NCBI RefSeq assembly: GCF_009388985.1
Contig: NZ_CP036422.1
Location: forward strand, 1,130,501 to 1,194,500
Source: Halioglobus maricola
GTDB taxonomy: Bacteria > Pseudomonadota > Gammaproteobacteria > Pseudomonadales > Halieaceae
Length of the DNA stretch: 64,000 bases
Direction of reading: 5' to 3'
In this document: positions 20,417-28,349 of the stretch, in pieces
How the letters are laid out: each line of letters begins with the position of its first letter
How positions within the stretch are numbered: the stretch's first letter is position 1
Program-made: the position numbers and the translations under genes
Notes under the pieces: generated by a model
Database searches by the model: none
What the model was told of the DNA's origin: nothing
The model's input: only the letters and a program-made list of their open reading frames with translations

Positions 20417-21837
20417 TGATCCCCGTTATCGCCCTCGTGGGGCGCCCCAATGTCGGCAAATCTACCTTGTTCAACCAGCTTACCCGCAGTCGGGATGCGC
20501 TGGTGGCCGACTTTCCGGGCCTGACCCGCGATCGCAAGTATGGCGAGGCTCGCCTTGGCGACCAACCCTACGTGGTAATCGATACCGGCGGTATTAGTGG
20601 TGATGAAGAGGGAATTGATCATGAGATGGCCGGCCAGTCTCAGGCCGCTATCGAAGAAGCAGACGCTGTTCTTTTCCTGGTGGACGCCAGAGAGGGACTG
20701 AACGCGGCAGATGATAGCCTCGCGCGCTACCTGCGTCAGCGAAACAAGCCCTTTCATCTTGTCGTGAACAAGATCGATGGTATTAACGAGGACGTCGCTA
20801 CCAGCGATTTCTATTCGCTGGGTGTCAGCTCCATGTTCTCAATCGCCGCGAGCCATGGTCGCGGCGTTCGCCAGATGATCGAAGAAGTTCTGGTCGAGTT
20901 TCCGCCTGAAGATCCCCGCGAGGAAGACGAGGATTACTACCGCTCAACTCGGGTAGCCGTGGTTGGCCGACCGAATGTCGGCAAATCGACACTGGTGAAT
21001 CGCCTGCTAGGGGAAGACCGGGTCGTGGTATTTGACCAGCCAGGGACAACCCGCGACAGTATTTATATCGACTACCAGCGCGATGACAAGGATTACACCC
21101 TGATTGATACGGCGGGTGTCAGGCGCCGCAAGAACGTTAAGGAAACGGTGGAAAAGTTCTCCATCGTCAAAACGCTCAAGGCTATCGACGATGCTCATGT
21201 GGTGATTCTGGTGATGGATGCCCATGAAGGTCTGGTTGAGCAGGATATGCACTTGCTTGGCCACTGTATCGAAAAGGGCAGGGGCCTGGTACTCGCGGTT
21301 AACAAGTGGGATGGGGTAGAGCCTGACCAGCGCGATTGGATCAAGTCCGAGTTAAATCGCCGTCTGGTTTTTGCCGAATATGCCGATACCCACTTTATCT
21401 CCGCCCTGCACGGCACTGGCGTGGGTCACTTGTACAAGTCGATCAATGCGGCCTTTGAATCGTCCACTCGCAAACTCAGCACTAATGTACTGACGCGTAT
21501 TCTTGAAGACGCAGTGTTTGACCACAATCCTCCAATGATCAACGGCCGGCGCCCCAAGCTGCGTTACGCTCATGCGGGAGGCCAGAATCCTCCCCTGATC
21601 ATCATTCATGGCAACCAGACCGGTAAGGTGCCTGCGAGTTACCAGCGCTATCTGGAAAAAATATACCGTCGTGAACTGGAGCTGGTGGGCACCCCGGTAC
21701 GCATCGAATTTCGCACCTCTGAGAACCCCTACGCTGAGAAGCGTAACAAGCTCACCCAGCGTCAGGTGCAGCGCAAGCGGCGCCTGATGTCACATGTCAA
21801 AAAAGCCGAAAAGAAGAAAAAGAAAAAGAAGAAGTAA
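20416..21837 (+). CDS. der: GTPase Der (EngA)
   Basis: Der is a tandem-GTPase needed for 50S ribosomal subunit maturation. Two G domains each have a [10 protein letters not shown]-loop (residues 8-16 and about 182-190), DTGG/DTAG switches and NKID/NKWD specificity motifs, followed by the KH-like C-terminal domain. The 473-residue protein ends in a lysine tail of about a dozen residues encoded by A-rich sequence, as seen in several Der proteins. The ATG overlaps the bamB stop. Confidence 0.98.
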   Translation: MIPVIALVGRPNVGKSTLFNQLTRSRDALVADFPGLTRDRKYGEARLGDQPYVVIDTGGISGDEEGIDHEMAGQSQAAIEEADAVLFLVDAREGLNAADDSLARYLRQRNKPFHLVVNKIDGINEDVATSDFYSLGVSSMFSIAASHGRGVRQMIEEVLVEFPPEDPREEDEDYYRSTRVAVVGRPNVGKSTLVNRLLGEDRVVVFDQPGTTRDSIYIDYQRDDKDYTLIDTAGVRRRKNVKETVEKFSIVKTLKAIDDAHVVILVMDAHEGLVEQDMHLLGHCIEKGRGLVLAVNKWDGVEPDQRDWIKSELNRRLVFAEYADTHFISALHGTGVGHLYKSINAAFESSTRKLSTNVLTRILEDAVFDHNPPMINGRRPKLRYAHAGGQNPPLIIIHGNQTGKVPASYQRYLEKIYRRELELVGTPVRIEFRTSENPYAEKRNKLTQRQVQRKRRLMSHVKKAEKKKKKKKK

Positions 21838-21861
21838 CCTTTTCGGGTGAACGGGCGGACT

Positions 21862-22230
21862 ATGCCGGATCTGGATAGCAGGGAAAATGTAGAACAGTTC
21901 GTGGAGCTGTTTTACCAGCAAGTGCTGGCGGACCCTGAACTGGGCCCCATTTTCCTTGATGTCGCCGCTATCGACCTGGATGTGCACTTACCTCATATCA
22001 AAGACTATTGGTGCAAGTTGCTGCTGGGAGAGCGTGGTTACCAGCGTCATACTATGAACATTCACCGCCAGCTCCACGGCAAACGCAGCCTGGCGGGCCC
22101 TGACTTCGCCCGCTGGCTGGCCCATTTCGAGGCCACGCTGGACACGCATTTTACCGGTCAATACACGGAAAAAGCCCGCCGTATAGCAGGTGCTATAGCA
22201 GCTAATATGGAACAAGGGCTCGAATTCTAG
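21862..22230 (+). CDS. Group III truncated haemoglobin
   Basis: A 122-residue 2-on-2 globin of the group III type. The motifs FYQQVLADPELGPIF, a CD/E region with HIKDYWCKLLLGE, and HRQLHGK carrying the probable proximal His fit this class. Such proteins bind O2 or NO; a role in oxygen handling or nitrosative stress is family inference only. The ATG at 21862 is preferred over an in-frame GTG at 21847 because the product then begins directly with the family N terminus. It follows der by 24 bases and could be cotranscribed with it. Confidence 0.85.
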   Translation: MPDLDSRENVEQFVELFYQQVLADPELGPIFLDVAAIDLDVHLPHIKDYWCKLLLGERGYQRHTMNIHRQLHGKRSLAGPDFARWLAHFEATLDTHFTGQYTEKARRIAGAIAANMEQGLEF

Positions 22231-22292
22231 CGTTTCTTTTCTTCTTAACTCATTGAATTTATTGCAGTTAGTAATTTTCTGTATAAGTTTTC

Positions 22293-22320
22293 TTGCGATA
22301 TACAAAACTAGTGATATAGT
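22293..22320 (+). promoter_or_regulatory. Promoter of the GIN/ABC operon
   Basis: TTGCGA (22293-22298) and TATAGT (22315-22320) are 16 bp apart in an AT-rich 124-base gap. ACTA (22307-22310) and TAGT (22317-22320) make a small inverted repeat over the -10, a possible site for the GntR regulator of this operon. Confidence 0.45.
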
Positions 22321-22354
22321 TACCTATAACACCAATTCAGTGAGGTAGGGAAAA

Positions 22355-22552
22355 ATGAGCATCAAACCACGGCGACAGGTATTTGCCAGAGGCGATAAGC
22401 GCGGCGTTGTGCACGCTGGTCTGCTGATCATCTGCGCCATGCTCAGTATTCTGGGAATGGGCGTTACAGCCTTATGGGCGTTTCTGCCAGCAGCAGTGCT
22501 GCTGGAAGTACTGGCAAGGTTCAGTCCTGTGCGCCACGCGCGCCGGATGTAG
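22355..22552 (+). CDS. Small membrane protein, 65 residues
   Basis: Not recognised. The basic N terminus (RRQVFARGDKRG) is followed by one hydrophobic stretch of about 32 residues (GLLIICAMLSILGMGVTALW onward), which could be one long or two short helices, and a basic C terminus. AGGTAGGG lies upstream of the ATG. It is the first gene of a same-strand run that continues through the GIN-domain protein, GntR regulator and ABC transporter, with gaps of 10-16 bases. A role in the same envelope function is inferred from position. Confidence 0.6.
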   Translation: MSIKPRRQVFARGDKRGVVHAGLLIICAMLSILGMGVTALWAFLPAAVLLEVLARFSPVRHARRM

Positions 22553-22562
22553 GAGCAGGACG

Positions 22563-22844
22563 ATGTGGCGTTATCTTTCCGTATTTGTCCTGCTGCTGGC
22601 GGCTGTCGTATTCCTTCAGTCACAGGCCGGTCAGGTTGCGCCGGGGCATGTCGCTCTGGTGCAACTGCAGGATTGTCTGGAGCTGAACCTGACCCACCAG
22701 ATGGCTGGCCAGGGGGAGGGCCTCTCTCTCAGTGGTATAGCTCGCGCTCTGGGTATCGGCATCCTGAGCATTCTATTTTTTGTGCCGGCCGCTTTGCTGG
22801 CTGAACTACTCTCTGGTGGCGGTGACGACCGTACCGCTGCCTGA
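22563..22844 (+). CDS. Small membrane protein, 93 residues
   Basis: Not recognised. An N-terminal hydrophobic segment (about residues 3-19) could be a signal anchor. A short soluble stretch with one Cys (LQDCLELNL) follows, then a second hydrophobic helix near residues 64-84 (ALGIGILSILFFVPAALL) and an acidic-Gly tail. It lies 10 bases after the previous gene and 15 bases before the GIN-domain gene, so cotranscription is likely. Confidence 0.6.
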   Translation: MWRYLSVFVLLLAAVVFLQSQAGQVAPGHVALVQLQDCLELNLTHQMAGQGEGLSLSGIARALGIGILSILFFVPAALLAELLSGGGDDRTAA

Positions 22845-22859
22845 TTTCGGAGAACAAGC

Positions 22860-23669
22860 ATGATCAAATATTCAATGATTCCCGCAGCGCTGTTGATAAC
22901 CTCGATGGCGAGCGCAGACACCATTACCGTTACTGAGCTCATTGCCGACGGCGTGGAGGTGTTGGGCGACGTCGAGGTAGAGATTAGCCAGGGTGATGTC
23001 GTCGAGCTGCAAGTCCGTGGCGAACGTGAGGATCTCGAACGTAAGCCGTTCTACCTCGACGGGCGCACACTGATATTGGGCGCTGCCAAGCGTCGCGATA
23101 AGCACGACTATGACGATCTTAAATATAAGCTCACCTTGCCGGACCTCGATGAGGTGACGCTGAACGGTAGCGGCGATGTCTATGTGAAGCCCCTGGTCGT
23201 TGCCGAAATCGAGTTAAATGTTAATGGTTCGGGCGATATCAAGGCTTTTTCAATCACTGCCGATGATCTCGAGCTGACGGTGGAGGGCTCTGGCGACCTC
23301 AAGGTGGCGGAGGTAAAAGCGCCTTCGCTCAGTTTGCTGGTGGCCGGGTCCGGTGATATCGGCCTTGGTGATGTTCAGCTGGATGTTGTCGAGTCGGTCG
23401 TCAGCGGTTCGGGTGATATCAAGGTCGGATCTTCTATGGGGAAAGCTTCTACCATAGAGATGAGCATTATCGGCGGCGGTGCTATCAATATGTCACCGGT
23501 CGATTTTGATTACGCTGAAATCAATATTGTGGGCTCCGGCGACGCCAGAATTGGTGAAGTGAAAGTAATGGAAGTGAACATTATTGGCAGCGGCGATGTG
23601 CACTATAGTGGCGACCCGGAGATCGATAGCAATGTGATCGGCTCTGGCGATCTTAACCGCAGAAACTGA
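22860..23669 (+). CDS. GIN-domain (DUF2807) exported beta-helix protein
   Basis: Residues 1-19 are a signal peptide (cleavage after ASA). The rest is a repetitive beta-structure with about eight GSGD turns at regular spacing (NGSGDVYV, NGSGDIKA, EGSGDLKV, AGSGDIGL, SGSGDIKV, VGSGDARI, IGSGDVHY, IGSGDLNR). This is the signature of the GIN or putative auto-transporter adhesin head domain. The domain's function is unknown; proteins of this kind sit in the periplasm or on the surface. It is followed after 14 bases by a GntR regulator and an ABC transporter. Confidence 0.85.
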   Translation: MIKYSMIPAALLITSMASADTITVTELIADGVEVLGDVEVEISQGDVVELQVRGEREDLERKPFYLDGRTLILGAAKRRDKHDYDDLKYKLTLPDLDEVTLNGSGDVYVKPLVVAEIELNVNGSGDIKAFSITADDLELTVEGSGDLKVAEVKAPSLSLLVAGSGDIGLGDVQLDVVESVVSGSGDIKVGSSMGKASTIEMSIIGGGAINMSPVDFDYAEINIVGSGDARIGEVKVMEVNIIGSGDVHYSGDPEIDSNVIGSGDLNRRN

Positions 23670-23683
23670 TCCGGAGATTTCCC

Positions 23684-24058
23684 GTGACAGTCGAATGGAA
23701 TGACAAGCAGCCCATCTACCGCCAGCTCCGCGACCTGGTCGCTGAGCGCATTATGGATGGCAGTTTTCCGGAAGGGGATGCGGTGCCCTCGGTTCGCCAG
23801 GTGGCGTCTGACTATCAGATCAATCACCTGACCGTAGGCAAGGCCTATCAGGAACTGGTAGACGCAGGCCTGCTGGAGAAGCGCCGCGGTCTGGGCATGT
23901 TTGTAAAGGAAGGTGCCGCCAAGGCGCTTACCAGCAATGAAAAACAACAGTTTATTGACGAGGAGGTGCCCGCGTTTTTGGATCGGGCGCGCGTTCTCGG
24001 TCTTGAGTTGCAGGAAGTGGTAGACCTGCTGCTCGCCTCAGGGGGAGAATCACAATGA
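23684..24058 (+). CDS. GntR-family regulator, YtrA subfamily
   Basis: A 124-residue GntR regulator consisting of the winged-helix domain (IYRQLRDLVAERIMDGSFPEGDAVPS... about residues 9-75) plus a short C-terminal dimerisation helix. That is the YtrA subfamily layout, which normally regulates adjacent ABC transporter genes. It begins with GTG. Its stop overlaps the ATPase gene (ATGA), supporting local control of this operon. Confidence 0.9.
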   Translation: MTVEWNDKQPIYRQLRDLVAERIMDGSFPEGDAVPSVRQVASDYQINHLTVGKAYQELVDAGLLEKRRGLGMFVKEGAAKALTSNEKQQFIDEEVPAFLDRARVLGLELQEVVDLLLASGGESQ

Positions 24059-24909
24059 GTACGATAATCGAGGCCAGGGGGCTGACCCGCCGCTTCGGTG
24101 ACCTCAGGGCAGTGGACGGCGCAGACTTTAAAGTTGAGTCCGGATCTGTCGTGGGGTTGATTGGGCCTAACGGAGCAGGCAAAACGACTTTATTGCGTTC
24201 CTTGTTGGGCCTGTGCAAATACGATGGCGAGTTGGATGTACTCGGCTGTCATCCGCTCCGGGACCGCGCGAAACTGATGGAGCAGGTCTGCTTTATCGCG
24301 GACACGGCGGTATTGCCGCGCTGGATGAAGGTCATCCAATTGCTGGACTACGTCTCCGGTATCCATCCGCGTTTTGATCGCAGCCAGGCAGAGGCCTTCC
24401 TCAGGGATACCGACGTGGGTCTGAACCGCAGGATTCGCGATCTCTCCAAAGGCATGATGGTGCAACTGCACCTGGCTATGGTGATGGCAATCGACGCGAA
24501 GCTGCTGATTCTTGACGAACCAACCTTGGGCCTGGATATCCTGTTTCGCAAGCGCTTCTTCGAGCAGCTGATTTCTGACTACTACGACGGTGAACGCACG
24601 ATTATTATTTCTACCCACCAGGTGGAAGAGGTGCAGCATATTCTTACGGACGTCAGCTTTATCGACCACGGTAAAATGGTGCTCTCCCGTTCCATGGAGT
24701 CCATCGATGAAGACTTCGTGCAACTGGATGCGGTGGGCGAAGATGCTGAGCGCGCTATGGGTATTCCTCACCTGGGGGCTCAGAGCATACTCGGCGGTAA
24801 GTCGATTATCTACGAAGACGTTGATCGCGCTTCGCTTGAGCCTCTCGGCAAGCTGCGGACGCCGTCGATTGCAGATCTGTTCGTGGCGATAATGGGGGGA
24901 GAAAAGTAA
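24055..24909 (+). CDS. ABC transporter ATP-binding protein
   Basis: A 284-residue ABC ATPase. Walker A GPNGAGKTT lies near residue 38, the signature LSKGMMVQL near 124, Walker B LLILDEP near 148 and an H-loop in STHQ near 185. The signature LSKGM rather than LSGGQ is common in YtrB-type exporters. The substrate is unknown. It overlaps both the GntR gene and the permease gene by about one codon, so the three are made together. Confidence 0.93.
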   Translation: MSTIIEARGLTRRFGDLRAVDGADFKVESGSVVGLIGPNGAGKTTLLRSLLGLCKYDGELDVLGCHPLRDRAKLMEQVCFIADTAVLPRWMKVIQLLDYVSGIHPRFDRSQAEAFLRDTDVGLNRRIRDLSKGMMVQLHLAMVMAIDAKLLILDEPTLGLDILFRKRFFEQLISDYYDGERTIIISTHQVEEVQHILTDVSFIDHGKMVLSRSMESIDEDFVQLDAVGEDAERAMGIPHLGAQSILGGKSIIYEDVDRASLEPLGKLRTPSIADLFVAIMGGEK

Positions 24910-25973
24910 TGGCTTCTATTGATTCACAGCGTATTTTTACCCTGGTGCAGCGCGAACTGCAGGAATTTCGCGTTTCAATGATTATCACACCACTAGCGAT
25001 AGCGGGCGTGCTCTCCGTACTGATGCTGGCCAGTGTTCTGCTCGCTGGCCGAATTACAGCGATGGGTGATGAGGTTTTCAATATATTACTGTCGGCGGAT
25101 GAAGGCGTCAGCCCTGTGATCACGATCAATCTGGATGATGACGACGATCGTCATTCAGGCCATGTCGACCACGTTGAAATCATGGCCAGCGAAGTCACAG
25201 CTGATGACCCCAACAGTGGAGAAGAGTGGAATTTTTCTCGCGAGTGGCGTTTTGAAAGTGGCGCTGAGGACGACCAGGTAGATTGGGATGTTGACGAAGT
25301 AGGGAGCCTCAACCCTGCCCTGAATGTTGTGCATGGACTGATGCTGATTGTGCTGATCGTGATTACGGTGAGTTACCTTCTGTGCTGCCTGTATAACGAT
25401 CGCAAGGACCGGACAATCCTGTTCTGGAAGTCCATGCCAGTGTCTGAGTGGGAAGAGGTGCTTGTACGCATGGGTATGGCCTTACTGCTTGTGCCGGCGA
25501 TTTACATCGCAGTGTCGCTGCTCCTGCAAATGGTGTTTGTGTTGCTGGCCATGCTGCTCGTGTGGCAAATGGACAAAGATCCTTTCGACGCAGTTCTGGG
25601 CAATATTGAGTTTGGCAGTTTGCTTGTGCAGCAGCTGGGCGGCTGGTTACTGACAGCGCTGTGGGTCGCTCCCGTTTATGCCTATTTGATGCTGGCATCT
25701 GCCTTTGCCAAGAGGTCACCCTTCCTGACAGCAGTTGCACCGGTCATAGCGCTGATCTTTATCGAAGGCCTGTTGCTGGGTACTGATTACGTCGGCACAG
25801 CGGTCAAGAATCACGTGCCTCACTACATCGGCGGTGAAAGTGTCGTGGGGTTTTACTTCCACTCCGGTTTCTGGAACCAGATCAACTACCTCAGCCTGTT
25901 TGCGGGGCTGGCGTTCGCGGTCGCCGCTGTTGTAGGATCAGTGTATTTGCGGCGCTATCGATTTGAAATCTGA
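24909..25973 (+). CDS. ABC-2 type permease
   Basis: A 354-residue membrane protein. TM1 (about 22-45) is followed by a large acidic extracytoplasmic loop of about 90 residues (rich in Asp, with DDDDRHSGH). Then five or more helices run from about residue 137 to the C terminus. This layout fits an ABC-2 permease partnered with the ATPase just upstream. The acidic His-containing loop could bind cations, but that is speculation. The NRAMP gene start lies within its last codons. Confidence 0.85.
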   Translation: MASIDSQRIFTLVQRELQEFRVSMIITPLAIAGVLSVLMLASVLLAGRITAMGDEVFNILLSADEGVSPVITINLDDDDDRHSGHVDHVEIMASEVTADDPNSGEEWNFSREWRFESGAEDDQVDWDVDEVGSLNPALNVVHGLMLIVLIVITVSYLLCCLYNDRKDRTILFWKSMPVSEWEEVLVRMGMALLLVPAIYIAVSLLLQMVFVLLAMLLVWQMDKDPFDAVLGNIEFGSLLVQQLGGWLLTALWVAPVYAYLMLASAFAKRSPFLTAVAPVIALIFIEGLLLGTDYVGTAVKNHVPHYIGGESVVGFYFHSGFWNQINYLSLFAGLAFAVAAVVGSVYLRRYRFEI

Positions 25974-27201
25974 TTTCACGAGTACAGCAAAACCAAGAAG
26001 CCCCGGACCGTTTGGCCCGGGGCTTCTTGTTACTGCGGCCTTTATCGGCCCGGGTACGGTCACTACCGCCAGCGTGGCCGGTGCGAGCTTTGGCTACGCT
26101 CTTCTCTGGGCGCTGCTGTTCTCCATCATCGCGACTGCTGTGCTCCAGGAGATGTCAGCTCGCCTGGGGCTTGTCACTCGCATGGGCCTCGCGCAGGCAC
26201 TGCGTGAAACCTTTGCAGGCCACTGGTATGGGACTGCCGCTGTTATTCTCGTTGTCGCCGCTGTTGGCATCGGCAACGCTGCATATGAAGCGGGCAATAT
26301 CACAGGCGCCGCACTTGGGCTGCAAGGTCTCAGCGGTATAGACGGCTGGGTCTGGTCACTACTGGTGGGTGCTGCTTCAGCTGCACTGCTGTTTAGCGGT
26401 CGTTACAAGATGATCGAAGGCGTATTGATCCTGCTCGTGCTGCTGATGAGTACTGTTTTCCTTTTAACGTTCATCATGGTGCGTCCCTCATTGAATGAAT
26501 TCTTTGGCGGCCTGCTGCGGCCGAGCCTACCAGAGGGCAGCCTGCTCACTGCGATCGCACTGATCGGAACCACCGTGGTCCCCTACAATTTGTTCCTGCA
26601 CTCCAGTGCCGTGCAGGAAAAGTGGCCCGATTCTGAAGCCCTGGACGATTCCCTGCGCGCTGCGCGGGTGGACACCGGGCTTTCGATTGGCCTCGGTGGC
26701 TTGATTACGCTGGCCATACTGACGACAGCGGCGGCGGCGTTTTTCGGCTCGGGTATGGCGATCAGTGCCGCCAACATCGCCGTGCAATTGGAACCTTTGC
26801 TCGGCTCCGCTTCGCGCTACTTCTTTGCGCTTGGCCTGTTCGCCGCAGGGCTCAGCAGCGCAGTGGCCGCGCCACTTGCAGCAGCTTACGCGGTGAGCGG
26901 GGCCATGGGATGGGACACCAGTCTCGCTTCCTGGAAGTTCCGCAGTATCTGGCTGGCGGTGCTGCTGTGTGGCACCTTCTTCGCTGTGATTGGTACTAAA
27001 CCCCTTGCAGCTATACTCTTTGCGCAGGCAGCCAATGGCTTTTTGTTGCCGGTGTGTGCGATCTTTCTGTTGTTGATGGTGAATCGCAAGGCCGCTATGG
27101 GTGAGTACTGTAATCGCCTGTGGAGTAACTTATTGGGAGCGATAGTTGTTCTGGTTACACTGGGGCTTGGCGGCTTAAAGCTATATCAGGTACTACTATG
27201 A
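25963..27201 (+). CDS. NRAMP-family divalent metal transporter
   Basis: A 412-residue polytopic membrane protein with about 11 helices. FIGPGTVTTA in TM1 corresponds to the NRAMP metal-binding DPGN region, but Asp-Pro-Gly-Asn reads here as GPGTV. The helix 6 region reads IALIGTTVVPYNLFLHSS, where canonical MntH has a metal-binding Met. This resembles the divergent NRAMP-related branches rather than MntH. It starts with TTG overlapping the permease stop, so it is probably the last gene of the operon. Confidence 0.82.
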   Translation: MKSDFTSTAKPRSPGPFGPGLLVTAAFIGPGTVTTASVAGASFGYALLWALLFSIIATAVLQEMSARLGLVTRMGLAQALRETFAGHWYGTAAVILVVAAVGIGNAAYEAGNITGAALGLQGLSGIDGWVWSLLVGAASAALLFSGRYKMIEGVLILLVLLMSTVFLLTFIMVRPSLNEFFGGLLRPSLPEGSLLTAIALIGTTVVPYNLFLHSSAVQEKWPDSEALDDSLRAARVDTGLSIGLGGLITLAILTTAAAAFFGSGMAISAANIAVQLEPLLGSASRYFFALGLFAAGLSSAVAAPLAAAYAVSGAMGWDTSLASWKFRSIWLAVLLCGTFFAVIGTKPLAAILFAQAANGFLLPVCAIFLLLMVNRKAAMGEYCNRLWSNLLGAIVVLVTLGLGGLKLYQVLL

Positions 27202-27246
27202 CGATAAAGATATCGCCGGTCTCCGGGATAACTGGGAAAGCTCATT

Positions 27247-27702
27247 TTGGTTTTTAGAGAAGCAATAGATAGTGACCTGGCGCTGCTGCGCGAGTTTGAG
27301 CAGCGCGTTATTGAGGCTGAAAGACCCTACAACAGTGCCATCAAGAGCGAGCCTACCACGTACTATGACATTGAGAGCTTAATCTCAGATCGCGATTCTC
27401 AACTGTTACTCGCCGAAACTGACAATGAAATCGTTGCCACCGGGTATGCTCAAATAAGAAGTTCAAAGGCTTCTCTCAAGCATGCTCAGCACGCTTATCT
27501 GGGCTTCATGTACGTCTCACCAAAACATCGCGGTCAGGGTATAAATTCCATGCTGATAGAGCAGCTGATAAGTTGGTGTGAACAGCGGAGTGTGCAGAAT
27601 TTCTATCTTGATGTTTATGCCCTGAATAGATCGGCCATCAAAGCGTACGAGAAGCTTGGTTTCAGGCCATCGATGGTAGAAATGAGCCTCAGCAGGGAAT
27701 AA
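27247..27702 (+). CDS. GNAT-family N-acetyltransferase
   Basis: A 151-residue GNAT protein with the acetyl-CoA loop HRGQGINSMLIEQL near residue 100 and a C-terminal FYLDVYALNRSAIKAYEKLGF segment. The substrate is unknown. The start is uncertain. TTG at 27247 gives the family beginning xVFREA. An ATG at 27198 overlapping the NRAMP stop reads 19 codons in another frame and would join this frame if one base were missing in the T5 run at 27251-27255. The region is more AT-rich than its neighbours. Confidence 0.8.
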   Translation: MVFREAIDSDLALLREFEQRVIEAERPYNSAIKSEPTTYYDIESLISDRDSQLLLAETDNEIVATGYAQIRSSKASLKHAQHAYLGFMYVSPKHRGQGINSMLIEQLISWCEQRSVQNFYLDVYALNRSAIKAYEKLGFRPSMVEMSLSRE

Positions 27703-27712
27703 TAGGCATCTT

Positions 27713-27736
27713 GAATTCTATCTGGATGTGTATGAG
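27713..27736 (+). pseudogene. Possible remnant of a second GNAT gene
   Basis: This stretch reads EFYLDVYE followed by a stop, matching the FYLDVYA segment inside the upstream GNAT gene (27601-27621) at 18 of 22 aligned bases. It may be the remains of a duplicated acetyltransferase, or chance. Confidence 0.25.
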
Positions 27737-27742
27737 TGAGCG

Positions 27743-28294
27743 GTGGCCTCGGGGCCTGGGAAAAATTTTGGCGTTACCAGAGCAGTAGGGCAGGACGTGC
27801 TGGAGTTCCTTCAAGCAAGCTTCAAAGTGTATGTTTTCTCCGCGTTTGCCGCTTTCGCGATCGCCGGCAGCGTCGCGCTATATTTATGGTTTGTGGGAAA
27901 GAAGCAACAGGCTATTTTTGCAGGGTTGGTGGTATTGATGGTAGGGATAAGTTTTGCCGTTGTCAGGCAGCTTACCATTACTGAGCTTATTCAAGTGGCT
28001 GCGCAGCCAGAGACGTTAGTATCGGTAGTGCCCGAATCAGCGGGTAGTGAGCGGGCTATGCTGACTTCTGGTTTGGAAAACATTTTTCAATTCAGAGGGC
28101 AGAGCCGTTCGAATCCAACTAATCAAAAGCATGAGTTTGCTATCTGTGACTCAAAGGCAGTTGAGTGTCACACTGTCACCTTCGCTCGAGATTCAGAAGA
28201 TTCGGATGTCTACTGGGTAAAGTTCTCTCTCAAAAATGGCAATATGTCTCTTGGGTTTTTTAGAGCAACGGCTACTGGGCTTAACTGGGAATGA
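27743..28294 (+). CDS. Two-helix membrane protein of unknown function
   Basis: Not recognised. The 183-residue frame begins with GTG at 27743, though a later in-frame start is possible. Two adjacent hydrophobic helices (about 29-49 and 56-74) are followed by a soluble domain of about 105 residues with two cysteines (ICDSKAVECH). The domain is probably outside the cytoplasm and disulfide-bonded, as judged from the paired Cys. Base composition is AT-rich like the GNAT gene upstream, suggesting accessory DNA. Confidence 0.55.
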   Translation: MASGPGKNFGVTRAVGQDVLEFLQASFKVYVFSAFAAFAIAGSVALYLWFVGKKQQAIFAGLVVLMVGISFAVVRQLTITELIQVAAQPETLVSVVPESAGSERAMLTSGLENIFQFRGQSRSNPTNQKHEFAICDSKAVECHTVTFARDSEDSDVYWVKFSLKNGNMSLGFFRATATGLNWE

Positions 28295-28349
28295 GAAAAT
28301 GGTAGCGGCGGTTCGCCAGTACGAAGCTCTCTTCACACGCTACACTTTA

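Noticed and set aside
21795..21837. A-rich run at the end of der as a slippage or frameshift site
   Set aside because: Lysine-rich tails are normal in Der proteins, and the frame is intact to its stop.
23160..23660. Short repeats resembling a CRISPR or tandem array
   Set aside because: They are in-frame GSGD codons of a GIN-domain protein; spacing follows the protein repeat and there is no separate DNA repeat.
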